Below, piece by piece: positions 1 to 9,168 of a stretch of 64,000 nt of DNA. Numbering within the stretch: position 1 is the stretch's first letter; every line of letters begins with the position of its first letter. The notes beneath the pieces are model-generated. The model saw only the letters and a list, made by a program, of their open reading frames with translations. It searched no databases and had not been told where the DNA came from. A program made the position numbers and the translations under genes. Source of the DNA: Methylotenera sp. G11 (GTDB lineage: Bacteria > Pseudomonadota > Gammaproteobacteria > Burkholderiales > Methylophilaceae); NCBI RefSeq assembly GCF_000799735.1, contig NZ_JUHH01000001.1, positions 1 through 64,000 of the forward strand. The letters run 5' to 3'.

Positions 1-1271
1 ATTGCGATGGTTTTTTCATCGCCGGCACCCAGTAATATCGCAGCAATGCCCAGGAAATAGGTATACCAGAGCGGGTATTCCAGCATGCTGTGGATGCCTA
101 AAATCGTCAGCAGGCTGATTAGCCACCATGTCTCGGGATTGAGCCGGTGCCATTGGAATCCCCGGAACCATACGACCAGGCCGGTCAGCACGATCAGGAA
201 TGCAGTAATGCCCATTTCAGCGAGCAGATGCAGGAATAGATTGTGCGCATGTTCAAAAATACGGTTGGCTGATAGCGCTGCTGGACTATCCAGCAGCAGG
301 AACGATGCTGAATTCATGTTGCCGGCACCGATGCCCAGCCAGGGGGATTGCAGGAACAGGCGTATGCTGTCGTACCAGATCTGCAAGCGTGCCGATGGCG
401 TGTCGATATTGATGCCATTCACGATGCGGTCGGTGGTCAGCCTGAACAGGCCGTCAGGCGCAACGTAATATGCCAGCACATGTACGACTGCAAATGCCGG
501 GATTGCAGCCAGGCTCATGTAAAGCAGGCGGCGGGTGGCAGCCGGGTCCTGGCCTTGTTTAACGGTTTTTGCATGCGAGGCCCATGCGAGCAGGGCGACC
601 GCGCACAAATATAACCATGAACTCCTGGATCCTGAAACTGCAAGCATCAGCAGGAACCAGGCGAGTAGCAATGAAAAGAAAGCGAGCGTGAAACGTCCTT
701 TTGCGTACAGGTATATCAGCGATACGGTTGCCAGGGCGATAAAGTCGGCAAAATGGTTCTCCTGTGCAAATGGCCCGTAACTGGGCAGATCCGGCAGGAA
801 TGAAATTGCCCCGCCAGTGCGCGTGACGATCTGTAGCACCATCATGCCGCCATTGATGATGCCGGCACTCACCATAAAGAATGCCAGGGTGTTTGCCAGT
901 TTCTCCCATCCTAGCCGGCGGCGCAGGTGGTAGCCAAGCAGTGTGAGCAGGAAGGCCCAGCCCAGGTAAGAAAGCACCAGCAGGACATATTGGGCGGAAT
1001 GCAGCATGCCGATTGCCCATTGCGCGCTAACAATGGTCGCTAACCCTAAAAAAACCAGTGATATCTGCGGGATTCGAATGCCTGCCGGCGGGAGGCTGCG
1101 AAATATGGGGGCTAATGCGGCCAGCCCCAGTACTGCCGTGATCCATTCCGTATAAAAGGCGGTGATCGGCAAACGATGGTACATGTTGATGGCCGGCAGC
1201 ATCAGCATCAGGCCGACCAGTATCAGGCTCATGTTTGCAGGATCGGGCAAGGATAAACTGCGTTTTGACAT
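1..1271 (-). CDS. O-antigen ligase/pilin O-oligosaccharyltransferase family membrane protein (3' part outside the window)
   Basis: Reading from an ATG at 1271 down to base 1 gives 423 codons without a stop, so the gene continues beyond the window. The product is a chain of hydrophobic segments, with a large loop ending in HAHNLFLHLLAEMG. That histidine motif is the hallmark of the Wzy_C/WaaL/PglL ligases, which move lipid-linked glycans onto lipid A or protein on the periplasmic side of the inner membrane. The gene lies 128 bp downstream of a pilin gene on the same strand, with a hairpin between them. This resembles the pilA-pilO/tfpO arrangement of Pseudomonas, where the ligase glycosylates pilin. 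Pilin as substrate is therefore an inference; an O-antigen ligase or polymerase remains possible. The ribosome-binding site is weak. Confidence 0.8.
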   Translation of the reverse strand, partial: MSKRSLSLPDPANMSLILVGLMLMLPAINMYHRLPITAFYTEWITAVLGLAALAPIFRSLPPAGIRIPQISLVFLGLATIVSAQWAIGMLHSAQYVLLVLSYLGWAFLLTLLGYHLRRRLGWEKLANTLAFFMVSAGIINGGMMVLQIVTRTGGAISFLPDLPSYGPFAQENHFADFIALATVSLIYLYAKGRFTLAFFSLLLAWFLLMLAVSGSRSSWLYLCAVALLAWASHAKTVKQGQDPAATRRLLYMSLAAIPAFAVVHVLAYYVAPDGLFRLTTDRIVNGINIDTPSARLQIWYDSIRLFLQSPWLGIGAGNMNSASFLLLDSPAALSANRIFEHAHNLFLHLLAEMGITAFLIVLTGLVVWFRGFQWHRLNPETWWLISLLTILGIHSMLEYPLWYTYFLGIAAILLGAGDEKTIA

Positions 1272-1326
1272 TCAGCGGCCATTCGATTTCAAGTGTGCAT
1301 GACATAACATATCAGTGTGTCTCCAT

Positions 1327-1359
1327 AAAAAAAGAGACCATGGAATGGTCTCTTTTTTT
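1327..1359. terminator. Bidirectional intrinsic terminator between pilin and ligase genes
   Basis: An 11-bp perfect stem (1330-1340 with 1346-1356) with a 5-base loop is flanked by A and T runs, so it can stop transcription in both directions. For minus-strand transcripts it sits between the pilin stop and the ligase start. It probably keeps pilin mRNA far more abundant than ligase mRNA. Confidence 0.85.
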
Positions 1360-1399
1360 AAGTCAGGTGCTTAGATGCTGCCTACACCTGTTTTGTACA

Positions 1400-1738
1400 T
1401 TATGATGACAATGTGCAAGTTGCGCCTTGAGCTAAGTCGCATGTTACAGTTTTTACACCTGGTGATTTAGGACTTGCGGTAATTGTTGCGGTAGCACTTG
1501 CTGGTGCACTGAATGGTTGACATGCACCATTTTTAGGATCGCTAACTGAAGAAGCTCCCTGAGCAAATTCAACTAACGCGCTATTAGCATAAGATTTTGC
1601 TTCCATCATGCATGATTTCTCAGCTGAAGTGATGGTGTAGTTCTGGTAAGCAGGAATCGCTACTGCAGCCAGAATACCGATAATTGCAACAACAATCATC
1701 AGCTCGATTAAGGTAAAACCTTTTTGTACTTGTTTCAT
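1400..1738 (-). CDS. pilA: Type IV pilin, major or minor subunit (PilA-like)
   Basis: The product is a 112-residue prepilin. It has a 7-residue leader ending in Gly, then [20 protein letters not shown], the class III signal cut and N-methylated by PilD, with the conserved Glu5 of the mature protein. The mature form of about 105 residues is short for a type IVa pilin (commonly 140-160). Four cysteines could form two disulfides, and the chain ends in two serines just after the last cysteine loop. I chose the ATG at 1738 because an AAAGGGG ribosome-binding site precedes it and the leader is then normal; an ATG 13 codons further upstream would give an abnormal leader. A sigma-54 promoter lies upstream and a ligase-like gene downstream. 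PilB-like and PilT/PilU motors are encoded elsewhere in the window. Confidence 0.93.
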   Translation of the reverse strand: MKQVQKGFTLIELMIVVAIIGILAAVAIPAYQNYTITSAEKSCMMEAKSYANSALVEFAQGASSVSDPKNGACQPFSAPASATATITASPKSPGVKTVTCDLAQGATCTLSS

Positions 1739-1812
1739 GTGAGACCCCTTTGTTATTAATGTGTAATTTTCGTACAACGCAGCCAGCAGGCTGCTTTGTT
1801 ATTTTTTAAGTA

Positions 1813-1828
1813 AGCAACGGTTATGCCA
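1813..1828 (-). promoter_or_regulatory. Sigma-54 (-24/-12) promoter of the pilin gene
   Basis: On the minus strand the sequence is TGGCAT-AACCG-TTGCT. The GG and GC elements are spaced exactly as in the consensus TGGCAC-N5-TTGC[A/T]. The predicted start, near 1802, leaves a leader of about 64 nt before the pilin ATG. Pilin genes of Pseudomonas and relatives are driven by RpoN with the PilS/PilR two-component system, so this fits the established regulation. No PilR site was identified with confidence. Confidence 0.85.
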
Positions 1829-2043
1829 ACATCTGTCTGAGGTGGTAAATTGTGTTTAATGCACTGTCATCGATATGCTGTGGCAATAGCAAATGCGAGC
1901 CTGACCTGCAAGTGCGGGTGGTGCTTTGTTTTTATATATAGTTATTAAAAATCATGTAGATACCGTGGTTTATGAGATGTTTTCGGTGATAGGGTGCCAG
2001 TGTCTGTCTGTTGCTGCAGCTGGTGATGCCAGTGTGTTCGTAT

Positions 2044-2101
2044 GCAGTACAAGCAATAAAAAAGCGGAGCAATTGCTCCGCTTTTTTATTGCTTGTACTG
2101 C
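2044..2101. terminator. Perfect 58-bp palindrome, bidirectional terminator
   Basis: Bases 2044-2072 are the exact reverse complement of 2073-2101, with no spacer. The GC-rich core GCGGAGCAA/TTGCTCCGC is flanked by six A's and six T's, so either strand can form a hairpin followed by a U-run. It lies in the non-coding stretch 1739-2190, between the pilin promoter and the end of the MxaD-like gene. It probably ends transcription of the latter. I see no gene in this stretch; short reading frames here simply read through the palindrome. Confidence 0.85.
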
Positions 2102-2190
2102 CTGTTTTTGTCATGCCTGCTGCATGGACTGTCAAAAATGGTCACGTATCCATTGCGTGAGTGACCATTTTTGTGCGTTTTTGCGGTCTT

Positions 2191-2727
2191 TTATTTTGCA
2201 GATTCGGCAGCTTTTTGTAAGCCGGCTAAACCGCTATCAAAAATTTCGTTGATCGCTTTTAATGCGGTCTCATCATCCTGGCCAGCCGGGATAGGTGGGT
2301 TCAGTTTGTACAGGCGATAGAAGCGGCCAACCCATTGCACATTGGTCTCACCTGGTTTTGCGCCTTTGGTCACGACCATGAATGCGTTGTAGTCGGTGAG
2401 TGGTAAACCGCTGCTTACGATCTCGTATCTGATTTTCATGTCACCTTCATCGATGCTGCGCAGTTTCTCGTAGATAGTGCCACCGCTTTTAAGCGTCAGT
2501 GTACGGAACGTCTCATCACCTTTTTTCTCCAGTTTGGTGCTGGCGATAGCCGGGTGCCATTTTTGCATATTGCCAAAATCTTTTACCAATGCCCAGACTT
2601 TTGCAGGCTCAGCTTTAATGGTGACTGATTTGTCCACTTTCAGTGGTGATGGGCCATGTGCAGCCGCTGTGAAAGAAACTAAGCTGGTGCTCAAGCTAAG
2701 TGCGATTAAAGCCAAGAATTTTTTCAT
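2191..2727 (-). CDS. Periplasmic SRPBCC-family protein, MxaD-like
   Basis: The product has 178 residues with a Sec signal peptide (MKKFLALIALSLSTSLVSFTAAA, shown here only to mark cleavage near residue 23). An SRPBCC/polyketide-cyclase-like domain follows, beginning near VDKSVTIKAEPAKVWALV and containing the typical FGNMQKWHP turn. This helix-grip fold binds small hydrophobic ligands. The secreted version resembles MxaD, a periplasmic protein of methylotroph methanol-oxidation clusters reported to assist electron transfer from methanol dehydrogenase to cytochrome cL. That role here is an inference from resemblance and the likely organism; no dehydrogenase gene is in the window. Its upstream neighbour on the same strand is a beta-propeller lipoprotein, with a 329-bp gap between them. 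Confidence 0.8.
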   Translation of the reverse strand: MKKFLALIALSLSTSLVSFTAAAHGPSPLKVDKSVTIKAEPAKVWALVKDFGNMQKWHPAIASTKLEKKGDETFRTLTLKSGGTIYEKLRSIDEGDMKIRYEIVSSGLPLTDYNAFMVVTKGAKPGETNVQWVGRFYRLYKLNPPIPAGQDDETALKAINEIFDSGLAGLQKAAESAK

Positions 2728-3056
2728 TCATTTTTCTCCAGATTTCTCATGTGTGAGACGATTAATTCAAAAACAACAGTGCATTATAAATGACAAGCTT
2801 TGTTTATAGAATCTAAATTTGATCGCCCCGGTGTGAATCGTCGCGGATTGTCGCCTGTCACGCTATGCCAGCGGCAATCCTGTTTCCATCATCAATAAAC
2901 CGTAGCCAATCAACAAGTGCTTCAGATCCAGTTCGCTCAGCTTTATCAATAGTGCTGCTGATGTTCGGTTAACGCCGGCTGTGATGCCAAGGTTGACAGT
3001 ATTGTGCGGAGATGTGCGTTTTTATCGAAAGCGGCGATGTGGCATGCAGCCGGTGC
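2728..3056. other. Intergenic stretch without a convincing gene
   Basis: The first 90 bases upstream of 2727 are AT-rich and probably hold the promoter of the MxaD-like gene. On the minus strand, roughly 3021-2865 is an open frame of about 50 codons rich in Leu, Ala and Ile that ends in TAG. It has no start codon apart from two late ATGs. It may be a gene remnant or chance; I recognise nothing in it. Confidence 0.4.
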
Positions 3057-4061
3057 CTATTCAGGTGATGGGCGGCTCAGGATGAATTGCCCGAAAGCGC
3101 GGCTTTTGTCGCCGGTTTTAATCGTGGTTAACAGGCGATTGGTCTTTGTATCGATCACGCTGACATTATTGCTACCCCAGTTGGCGATGTAGGCGCGCTG
3201 CAGGTGGTGGTCTATGCTGATGCCCTCCGGCGTGCTGCCTACATTGACTGTTGCAATCGGTGCTCCCGAACCCACATCCAGCACCGATACGCTGTCATCC
3301 TGGGTGTTGGTCACATACAATGTTTTTTCGTCCAGGCTGAATGCGGCACAGTAGGGGTGGTAGCCCACTTTGAGCGTTTGTTTGCGCCCGGATTCTGTAT
3401 GGATGATATCGACGGTGTCATCCTGAACGTTGACGCTTGCCAGCAGTTTCCCGCTGTGGCTGAGTGCCAGGCCGAACGGGTGCTTCCCTACCGGGATGCG
3501 TCTGCTGATGGTGAGCGTAGCGGTATCAATGACTGCAATGTCGTTGCTGTCCCGGTTGGCGATATACAGTGATCGGTTATCAGGGCTGACTACCAGGCCG
3601 GCGGGTGCGTCACCCACACTTAATTCCCGGATGTCGCTGAAACTTCGTGTGTTGATGGCCAATATTTTATTTTCAAACCAGTCTGCAACATAAAGCGTTT
3701 TATTATCCGGCGCTAAAGCCAGGCCTACCGGGGAGCCCTTGATTTTTATCATGTCGATAAGCTTGTTATTTTGCGTGTCAATGACAGATATTTCCTGGCT
3801 TTCCACATTGGAAACAAAAGCGCGCTGCAGTTCTGTGGAAACCGCAACGCCTACGGGTGCTTTGCCGACGGGAACCGTAGTTGTCACCAGGTTGGATGCG
3901 GTGTTGATGACGGAAACGCTGTGTTCACCCTGGTTGGTGATATAGGCATAGCTGTCCTGGGTTAATGCAGGCGCTGATGCGCATGCCGTTAACAGGAGGC
4001 CGGCGAGTAGTGTGCATGTATGCCGGTAGTGGTTTAATAAAACAGTAGGCTGAAAGGTCAT
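3057..4061 (-). CDS. YVTN-type beta-propeller lipoprotein
   Basis: The product has 334 residues. A lipoprotein signal ends in the lipobox LLTAC (lipidated Cys27). After it come repeats of about 42 residues with recurring blocks such as AYITNQGEHSVSVID, LYVADWFENKILAI and LYIANRDSNDIAVID. These are YVTN/YncE-like blades that build a seven-bladed propeller. Proteins of this family are periplasmic or membrane-anchored; several occur near PQQ-dependent dehydrogenase genes, but the biochemical role is generally not known. The MxaD-like gene lies downstream on the same strand, and rppH diverges upstream. A link to periplasmic alcohol oxidation is possible but inferred. Confidence 0.85.
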   Translation of the reverse strand: MTFQPTVLLNHYRHTCTLLAGLLLTACASAPALTQDSYAYITNQGEHSVSVINTASNLVTTTVPVGKAPVGVAVSTELQRAFVSNVESQEISVIDTQNNKLIDMIKIKGSPVGLALAPDNKTLYVADWFENKILAINTRSFSDIRELSVGDAPAGLVVSPDNRSLYIANRDSNDIAVIDTATLTISRRIPVGKHPFGLALSHSGKLLASVNVQDDTVDIIHTESGRKQTLKVGYHPYCAAFSLDEKTLYVTNTQDDSVSVLDVGSGAPIATVNVGSTPEGISIDHHLQRAYIANWGSNNVSVIDTKTNRLLTTIKTGDKSRAFGQFILSRPSPE

Positions 4062-4160
4062 GTCAATTCTTGCTTTAATTGGGGCTGAGATAAATGGTTG
4101 CTTTCAATAATGCTGGAAATATGAAAAAATTGCATTAAATTATTAAGGCAGTATATAGCT

Positions 4161-4652
4161 ATGTTAGATCGTGACGGGTTTCGCCCGAATGTTGGCATTA
4201 TTTTATGCAATGCCAGCAATCAGGTATTTTGGGGTAAGCGTATCCGTGAGCATGCCTGGCAGTTCCCGCAAGGCGGCATTAACTATGGCGAAAGTCCAGA
4301 GCAGGCCATGTATCGTGAACTGATGGAAGAAGTTGGCCTGAAGCCGGAACATGTGAAAATTCTCGGGCGCACTAAAGACTGGCTGCGCTACGAGGTGCCG
4401 ACCAGCTGGATCAAGCGCGAGTGGCGCGGCAGTTATCGGGGACAGAAGCAGATATGGTATCTGCTGCGTTTGCTGGGGCGCGACAGCGATGTGTCTTTGC
4501 GTGCAACCAGTCATCCGGAGTTTGATGCATGGCGCTGGAGTGATTATTGGGTGCCGCTTGAGGATGTGATTGAATTCAAACGCGCCGTGTATGAATCCGC
4601 CTTGAACGAGCTGGCCCCACATCTGCATCATAAGTCAGTACACCATAAATAG
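4161..4652 (+). CDS. rppH: RNA pyrophosphohydrolase RppH
   Basis: This cytoplasmic Nudix hydrolase converts the 5' triphosphate of mRNAs to monophosphate, which triggers RNase E/G-dependent decay. The Nudix box covers residues 38-60 ([20 protein letters not shown], then VGL) and has all catalytic Glu and Arg positions. The N-terminus [15 protein letters not shown] and the block QFPQGGI are typical of RppH, and 163 residues is a normal length. It stands alone, divergent from the beta-propeller gene and convergent with psd. The short leader has a weak ribosome-binding site, but the ATG at 4161 places the family N-terminus correctly. Confidence 0.96.
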   Translation: MLDRDGFRPNVGIILCNASNQVFWGKRIREHAWQFPQGGINYGESPEQAMYRELMEEVGLKPEHVKILGRTKDWLRYEVPTSWIKREWRGSYRGQKQIWYLLRLLGRDSDVSLRATSHPEFDAWRWSDYWVPLEDVIEFKRAVYESALNELAPHLHHKSVHHK

Positions 4653-4661
4653 ATCGGCAGC

Positions 4662-4687
4662 TTGCAGGAGCTGATTGACTCCTGCAA
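4662..4687. terminator. Hairpin between convergent rppH and psd
   Basis: A 9-bp perfect stem, TTGCAGGAG (4662-4670) with CTCCTGCAA (4679-4687), encloses an 8-base loop between the two convergent genes. There is no clear T-run on either side, so it may be a weak or factor-dependent terminator. Confidence 0.5.
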
Positions 4688-4713
4688 AGTCTGCATCAAC
4701 ACTGGAGTGAATG

Positions 4714-5580
4714 CTAGCGGCTGATACCGTTAGCCATCATTTCACCGAGTTTTACCGCACCTGCGGCTTGCCAGTCTGCGTTGAATTGCAGTGAGCCTTT
4801 ACGGAACAGCATGACCACGGTGGAGCCCAGCAGGAAGCGCCCCATTTCATCACCCTGTTTCAGGGTAATGTTCTGGTCTGCATAAGTCCATACTTGGATA
4901 TGTCCACGTCGAGGCGGGTTGATGATGCCGTCTTTTGCATTGTGCCACACGGTAGCCATGCTGCCGACAATGGTTGCGCCAACGAGTACCATGACGAAAT
5001 TGCCGTGTTTTTCTGATGAGAACTCGCATACCACGCGTTCGTTGCGTGCAAACAAGCCTGGCACGCCCTGTGCGGTGACCGGATTCACCGAGAACAGGTC
5101 ACCGGGCACGTATGTCATTTTTTCCAGCTTGCCGTCACACGGCATATGAATGCGATGATAATCCCTCGGGCTTAAGTAAAGGCAGGCGAAATTGCCGTTC
5201 AGATAATACTGTGCGGCAGACTTGTCACCGCCCAGCAATGCCGTGGTGGAATAGTAATGACCTTTGGCCTGAAAAATCTGATCCTGTTCGATGTGCCCCA
5301 ACTGGCTGATTGCGCCATCTACCGGGCATATGAAGTCTGCCTGTGCGATGGGCCTTGCACCTTGCCGTAATGGGCGCGTAAAGAACGCATTAAATGTTTT
5401 GTAGCTGCTGATGTCAGGGTTGGCTGCTTCGGCCATGTTGACGTTATAGCGTTTTACAAACCATTTAATGACTTTTGTTGTGGTGTTTCCGCCTTGGTGG
5501 TGCGCCAGCTTCCCGGCAACGGCAGTGATTGCCTGCTTGGGAATGGCATACTGAGCTAAAACTTTAAGACGATTTTTCAT
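4714..5580 (-). CDS. psd: Phosphatidylserine decarboxylase proenzyme
   Basis: The enzyme makes phosphatidylethanolamine from phosphatidylserine at the inner membrane. The self-cleavage motif LGST lies at residues 251-254. Serine 253 becomes the pyruvoyl group, splitting the proenzyme into a large beta and a small alpha chain. The block YLSPRDYHRIHMP is the conserved substrate/acid site region. I chose the ATG at 5580 (288 residues, MKNRLKVLAQ), because the ATG 14 codons upstream would add an unrelated tail that overlaps a hairpin. It is the last gene of the ilvB-ilvH-ilvC-psd series on the minus strand. Linkage of phospholipid genes to ilv genes is seen in other betaproteobacteria. Confidence 0.95.
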   Translation of the reverse strand: MKNRLKVLAQYAIPKQAITAVAGKLAHHQGGNTTTKVIKWFVKRYNVNMAEAANPDISSYKTFNAFFTRPLRQGARPIAQADFICPVDGAISQLGHIEQDQIFQAKGHYYSTTALLGGDKSAAQYYLNGNFACLYLSPRDYHRIHMPCDGKLEKMTYVPGDLFSVNPVTAQGVPGLFARNERVVCEFSSEKHGNFVMVLVGATIVGSMATVWHNAKDGIINPPRRGHIQVWTYADQNITLKQGDEMGRFLLGSTVVMLFRKGSLQFNADWQAAGAVKLGEMMANGISR

Positions 5581-5614
5581 GATGGTTTCTTGTTGTTCAG
5601 TATCACAAATAAAA

Positions 5615-5643
5615 TAGGGCAAAACGCATAACGCTTTGCCCTA
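5615..5643 (-). terminator. Hairpin between ilvC and psd
   Basis: A 9-bp stem, TAGGGCAAA with TTTGCCCTA, has an 11-base loop and lies in the ilvC-psd gap. The minus-strand transcript continues into ATTTTATTTG, a moderate U-rich tail, so partial termination after ilvC is plausible. Confidence 0.55.
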
Positions 5644-5687
5644 CAAGTACTAATTGCCAATGAGTTTGACTCGATCAGCTTTTAGGA

Positions 5688-6764
<1,077 letters not shown>

Positions 6765-7256
6765 CTATACCTTTAAAATTCTGTCGCCACGTCCGATGCC
6801 GGATGCACCGGTGCGGACTGTCTCTAAAATTGCTGTTTTATCCAAACCTTCAATAAACGCGTCCAGCTTGTGACCGGAACCTGTTAATTCAATGGTAAAA
6901 GTGCCGTCGGCCACATCGATAATACGGCCGCGGAAAATATCGCACATGCGTTTCATCTCTTCGCGGAATGCGCCGGTGGCTTTCACCTTAACCAGCATCA
7001 GTTCCCGCTCGATGAATTTTCCATCGTTCAGGTCAAGCACTTTGACCACATCTACCAGCTTGTTTAGCTGTTTGATGATTTGTTCAATAACGTCTTCTGA
7101 GCCTGAAGTCACAATCGTCATGCGTGACAATGTGGCGTCTTCAGTCGGTGCCACGGTCAGTGACTCGATGTTGTAGCCGCGCGCAGAGAACAGGCCGGCA
7201 ACGCGCGAGAGGGCGCCGGCTTCGTTTTCCATCAGCAGTGAAATAATATGGCGCAT
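6765..7256 (-). CDS. ilvH: Acetolactate synthase small (regulatory) subunit
   Basis: The subunit activates the catalytic subunit and confers valine feedback inhibition. At 163 residues it matches the IlvH type. An N-terminal ACT domain (MRHIISLLMENEAGALSRVAGLFSARGYNIES, residues 1-32, given here in part) contains the valine-binding NEAGALSRV loop; a second ACT-like C-terminal domain ends GIGRGDRILKV. The ATG directly abuts the TAA of ilvB, so the two subunits are probably translationally coupled, as is usual for this pair. Confidence 0.97.
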   Translation of the reverse strand: MRHIISLLMENEAGALSRVAGLFSARGYNIESLTVAPTEDATLSRMTIVTSGSEDVIEQIIKQLNKLVDVVKVLDLNDGKFIERELMLVKVKATGAFREEMKRMCDIFRGRIIDVADGTFTIELTGSGHKLDAFIEGLDKTAILETVRTGASGIGRGDRILKV

Positions 7257-8993
7257 TTATAGATCCTCCGCCAAAATCATTTCAGACAGACCTTTTCCGT
7301 TAGGAATCATCGGGAATACGTTTTCTTTCTGATCGGTGATGAAGTTCATAAATACAAAACGGTCTTTCATTGCAAATGCATCGGTGAGGGCACCTTCAAC
7401 ATCTTCCGGTTTTTCAATTTTCATGCCGACGTGACCATAGGACTCGGCCAGTTTTACAAAGTCAGGCAGGCTGTCCATGTAGGATTCCGAGTAGCGGTTC
7501 TCGTAGAAGAACTCCTGCCACTGGCGAACCATGCCCAGGTAACGGTTGTTGAGCAGAATGACCTTGATCGGCAGGTTGTACTGTTTACAGGTTGAAAGCT
7601 CCTGGATATTCATCTGGATACTGCCTTCACCCGTCACACAGGCAACCTGTGCTTTCGGGTCTGCGAACTGACAGCCCATCGCGTATGGCAAGCCAACACC
7701 CATGGTGCCCAGCCCGCCGGAGTTGATCCAGCGACGTGGTTTATCAAACTTGTAGTACTGTGCCGCCCACATCTGGTGCTGGCCGACGTCCGAAGTCACG
7801 TAGGCGTCGCCTTTAGTAACTTCCCACAGTTTTTCAATGACATACTGCGGCTTGATCAGGCCGTTAACATTGTTGTAGCTCAGGCACAGTTTGCTGCGCC
7901 ATGCTTCGATTTGAGCCCACCAGGCTTTAAGCGCAGGTGACTGCTGTGGTTTTTCCTGTGAAACCAGGTCGTTCATTTCACCTAGCACGGATTTCACATC
8001 GCCTACGATAGGCACGTGAACCTTGACGCGTTTGGAAATCGAAGACGGGTCAATATCGATATGGATAATGGTGCGGTCTTTGTTGTAGAAATGTTCCGGA
8101 TTGCCGATCACGCGGTCATCAAAGCGCGCGCCCACAGCCAGCAGCACGTCACATTCGTGCATCGCCATGTTCGCTTCGTAAGTGCCGTGCATGCCCAGCA
8201 TGCCCAGGAACTGTTTGTCTGTGGACGGATAGCCGCCCAGGCCCATCAGCGTATTAGTGACAGGCAAGCCCAGTGCCTGAACCAGCTTTACCAGCAACTC
8301 CGAAGCATCGCCCAGCACTACGCCGCCGCCGGTGTAAACCATAGGGCGTTCAGCTTCCAGCAGCAATTTAACCGCTTTTTTAATCTGGCCGCTGTGACCT
8401 TTGGTGACCGGGTTGTAAGAGCGCATTTCCACCGTGTTCGGGTATACGAACTCGGCAAGGTTGGCGGTAATGTCTTTAGGGATGTCGATCACTACAGGAC
8501 CCGGGCGACCGGTTCTTGCAATGTGGAAAGCTTTTTTCATGGTGGAGGCGATGTCTTTGACATCTTTTACCAGGAAGTTATGTTTGACACAGGGGCGGGT
8601 AACGCCAATCATGTCGACTTCCTGGAAAGCATCCAGGCCAATGGCGGCAACAGGCACCTGGCCACTGATGACTACCATCGGGATCGAGTCCATGTAAGCG
8701 GTTGCGATGCCGGTAATCGCGTTAGTGGCGCCAGGGCCGGAGGTGACAAGTGCTACGCCAACCTCGCCGGTTGCGCGTGAGTAAGCATCTGCGGCGTGAA
8801 CGGCAGCCTGTTCATGACGCACGAGAATATGTTTGAAGTGGCCTTGTTTGTATATTGCGTCGTAGATATGTAGAACCGCACCGCCTGGATAGCCAAAAAC
8901 GAATTTGACATTTTCCTGCTCCAGGGATCGGATTACAATTTCTGCGCCAGTGATTTGACTGGTATCTTGATGCGGTTGAGATGTCTCTGCCAT
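7257..8993 (-). CDS. ilvB: Acetolactate synthase large (catalytic) subunit
   Basis: This ThDP- and FAD-dependent enzyme forms acetolactate from two pyruvates, the first committed step of branched-chain amino acid synthesis. Its 578 residues show an N-terminal ThDP pyrimidine domain with the catalytic Glu in VRHEQAAVHAADAYSRATG, a central FAD domain, and a C-terminal ThDP pyrophosphate domain with GEGSIQMNIQEL followed by LLNN. The GEG in place of the common GDG is usual in betaproteobacterial homologues to my knowledge, so I do not treat it as a defect. It is first in ilvB-ilvH-ilvC-psd. I saw no attenuator leader peptide in the 175-bp upstream gap. Confidence 0.97.
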   Translation of the reverse strand: MAETSQPHQDTSQITGAEIVIRSLEQENVKFVFGYPGGAVLHIYDAIYKQGHFKHILVRHEQAAVHAADAYSRATGEVGVALVTSGPGATNAITGIATAYMDSIPMVVISGQVPVAAIGLDAFQEVDMIGVTRPCVKHNFLVKDVKDIASTMKKAFHIARTGRPGPVVIDIPKDITANLAEFVYPNTVEMRSYNPVTKGHSGQIKKAVKLLLEAERPMVYTGGGVVLGDASELLVKLVQALGLPVTNTLMGLGGYPSTDKQFLGMLGMHGTYEANMAMHECDVLLAVGARFDDRVIGNPEHFYNKDRTIIHIDIDPSSISKRVKVHVPIVGDVKSVLGEMNDLVSQEKPQQSPALKAWWAQIEAWRSKLCLSYNNVNGLIKPQYVIEKLWEVTKGDAYVTSDVGQHQMWAAQYYKFDKPRRWINSGGLGTMGVGLPYAMGCQFADPKAQVACVTGEGSIQMNIQELSTCKQYNLPIKVILLNNRYLGMVRQWQEFFYENRYSESYMDSLPDFVKLAESYGHVGMKIEKPEDVEGALTDAFAMKDRFVFMNFITDQKENVFPMIPNGKGLSEMILAEDL

Positions 8994-9168
8994 AAATCTT
9001 TATGATTTTTAAATAGTTTATTCGGTAACCCTACACGATAACCGTTTGAGCAGTTTTGGTCAAGAATAAAAGTGTCAGGAATGAAAGGCTTAACATTGAA
9101 ACATGCCTGGCTGGATGCGATTGGCATGCCGGGTTTCGCATCGGTAAAACCACGTTTTAAAAGTAGTT

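Noticed and set aside
559-1305. Two minus-strand frames of 153 and 92 codons
   Set aside because: They are in different frames from the continuous ligase frame (1271 to 1), which contains the hydrophobic segments and the HNLFLH motif.
8016-8780. 254-codon open frame antisense to ilvB
   Set aside because: It is a shadow of the ilvB reading frame with no ribosome-binding site or domain; ilvB is fully conserved across it.
7257-8993. Possible defect in IlvB because GDG of the ThDP motif is GEG
   Set aside because: To my knowledge GEG is usual in betaproteobacterial homologues, and all other motifs are intact.
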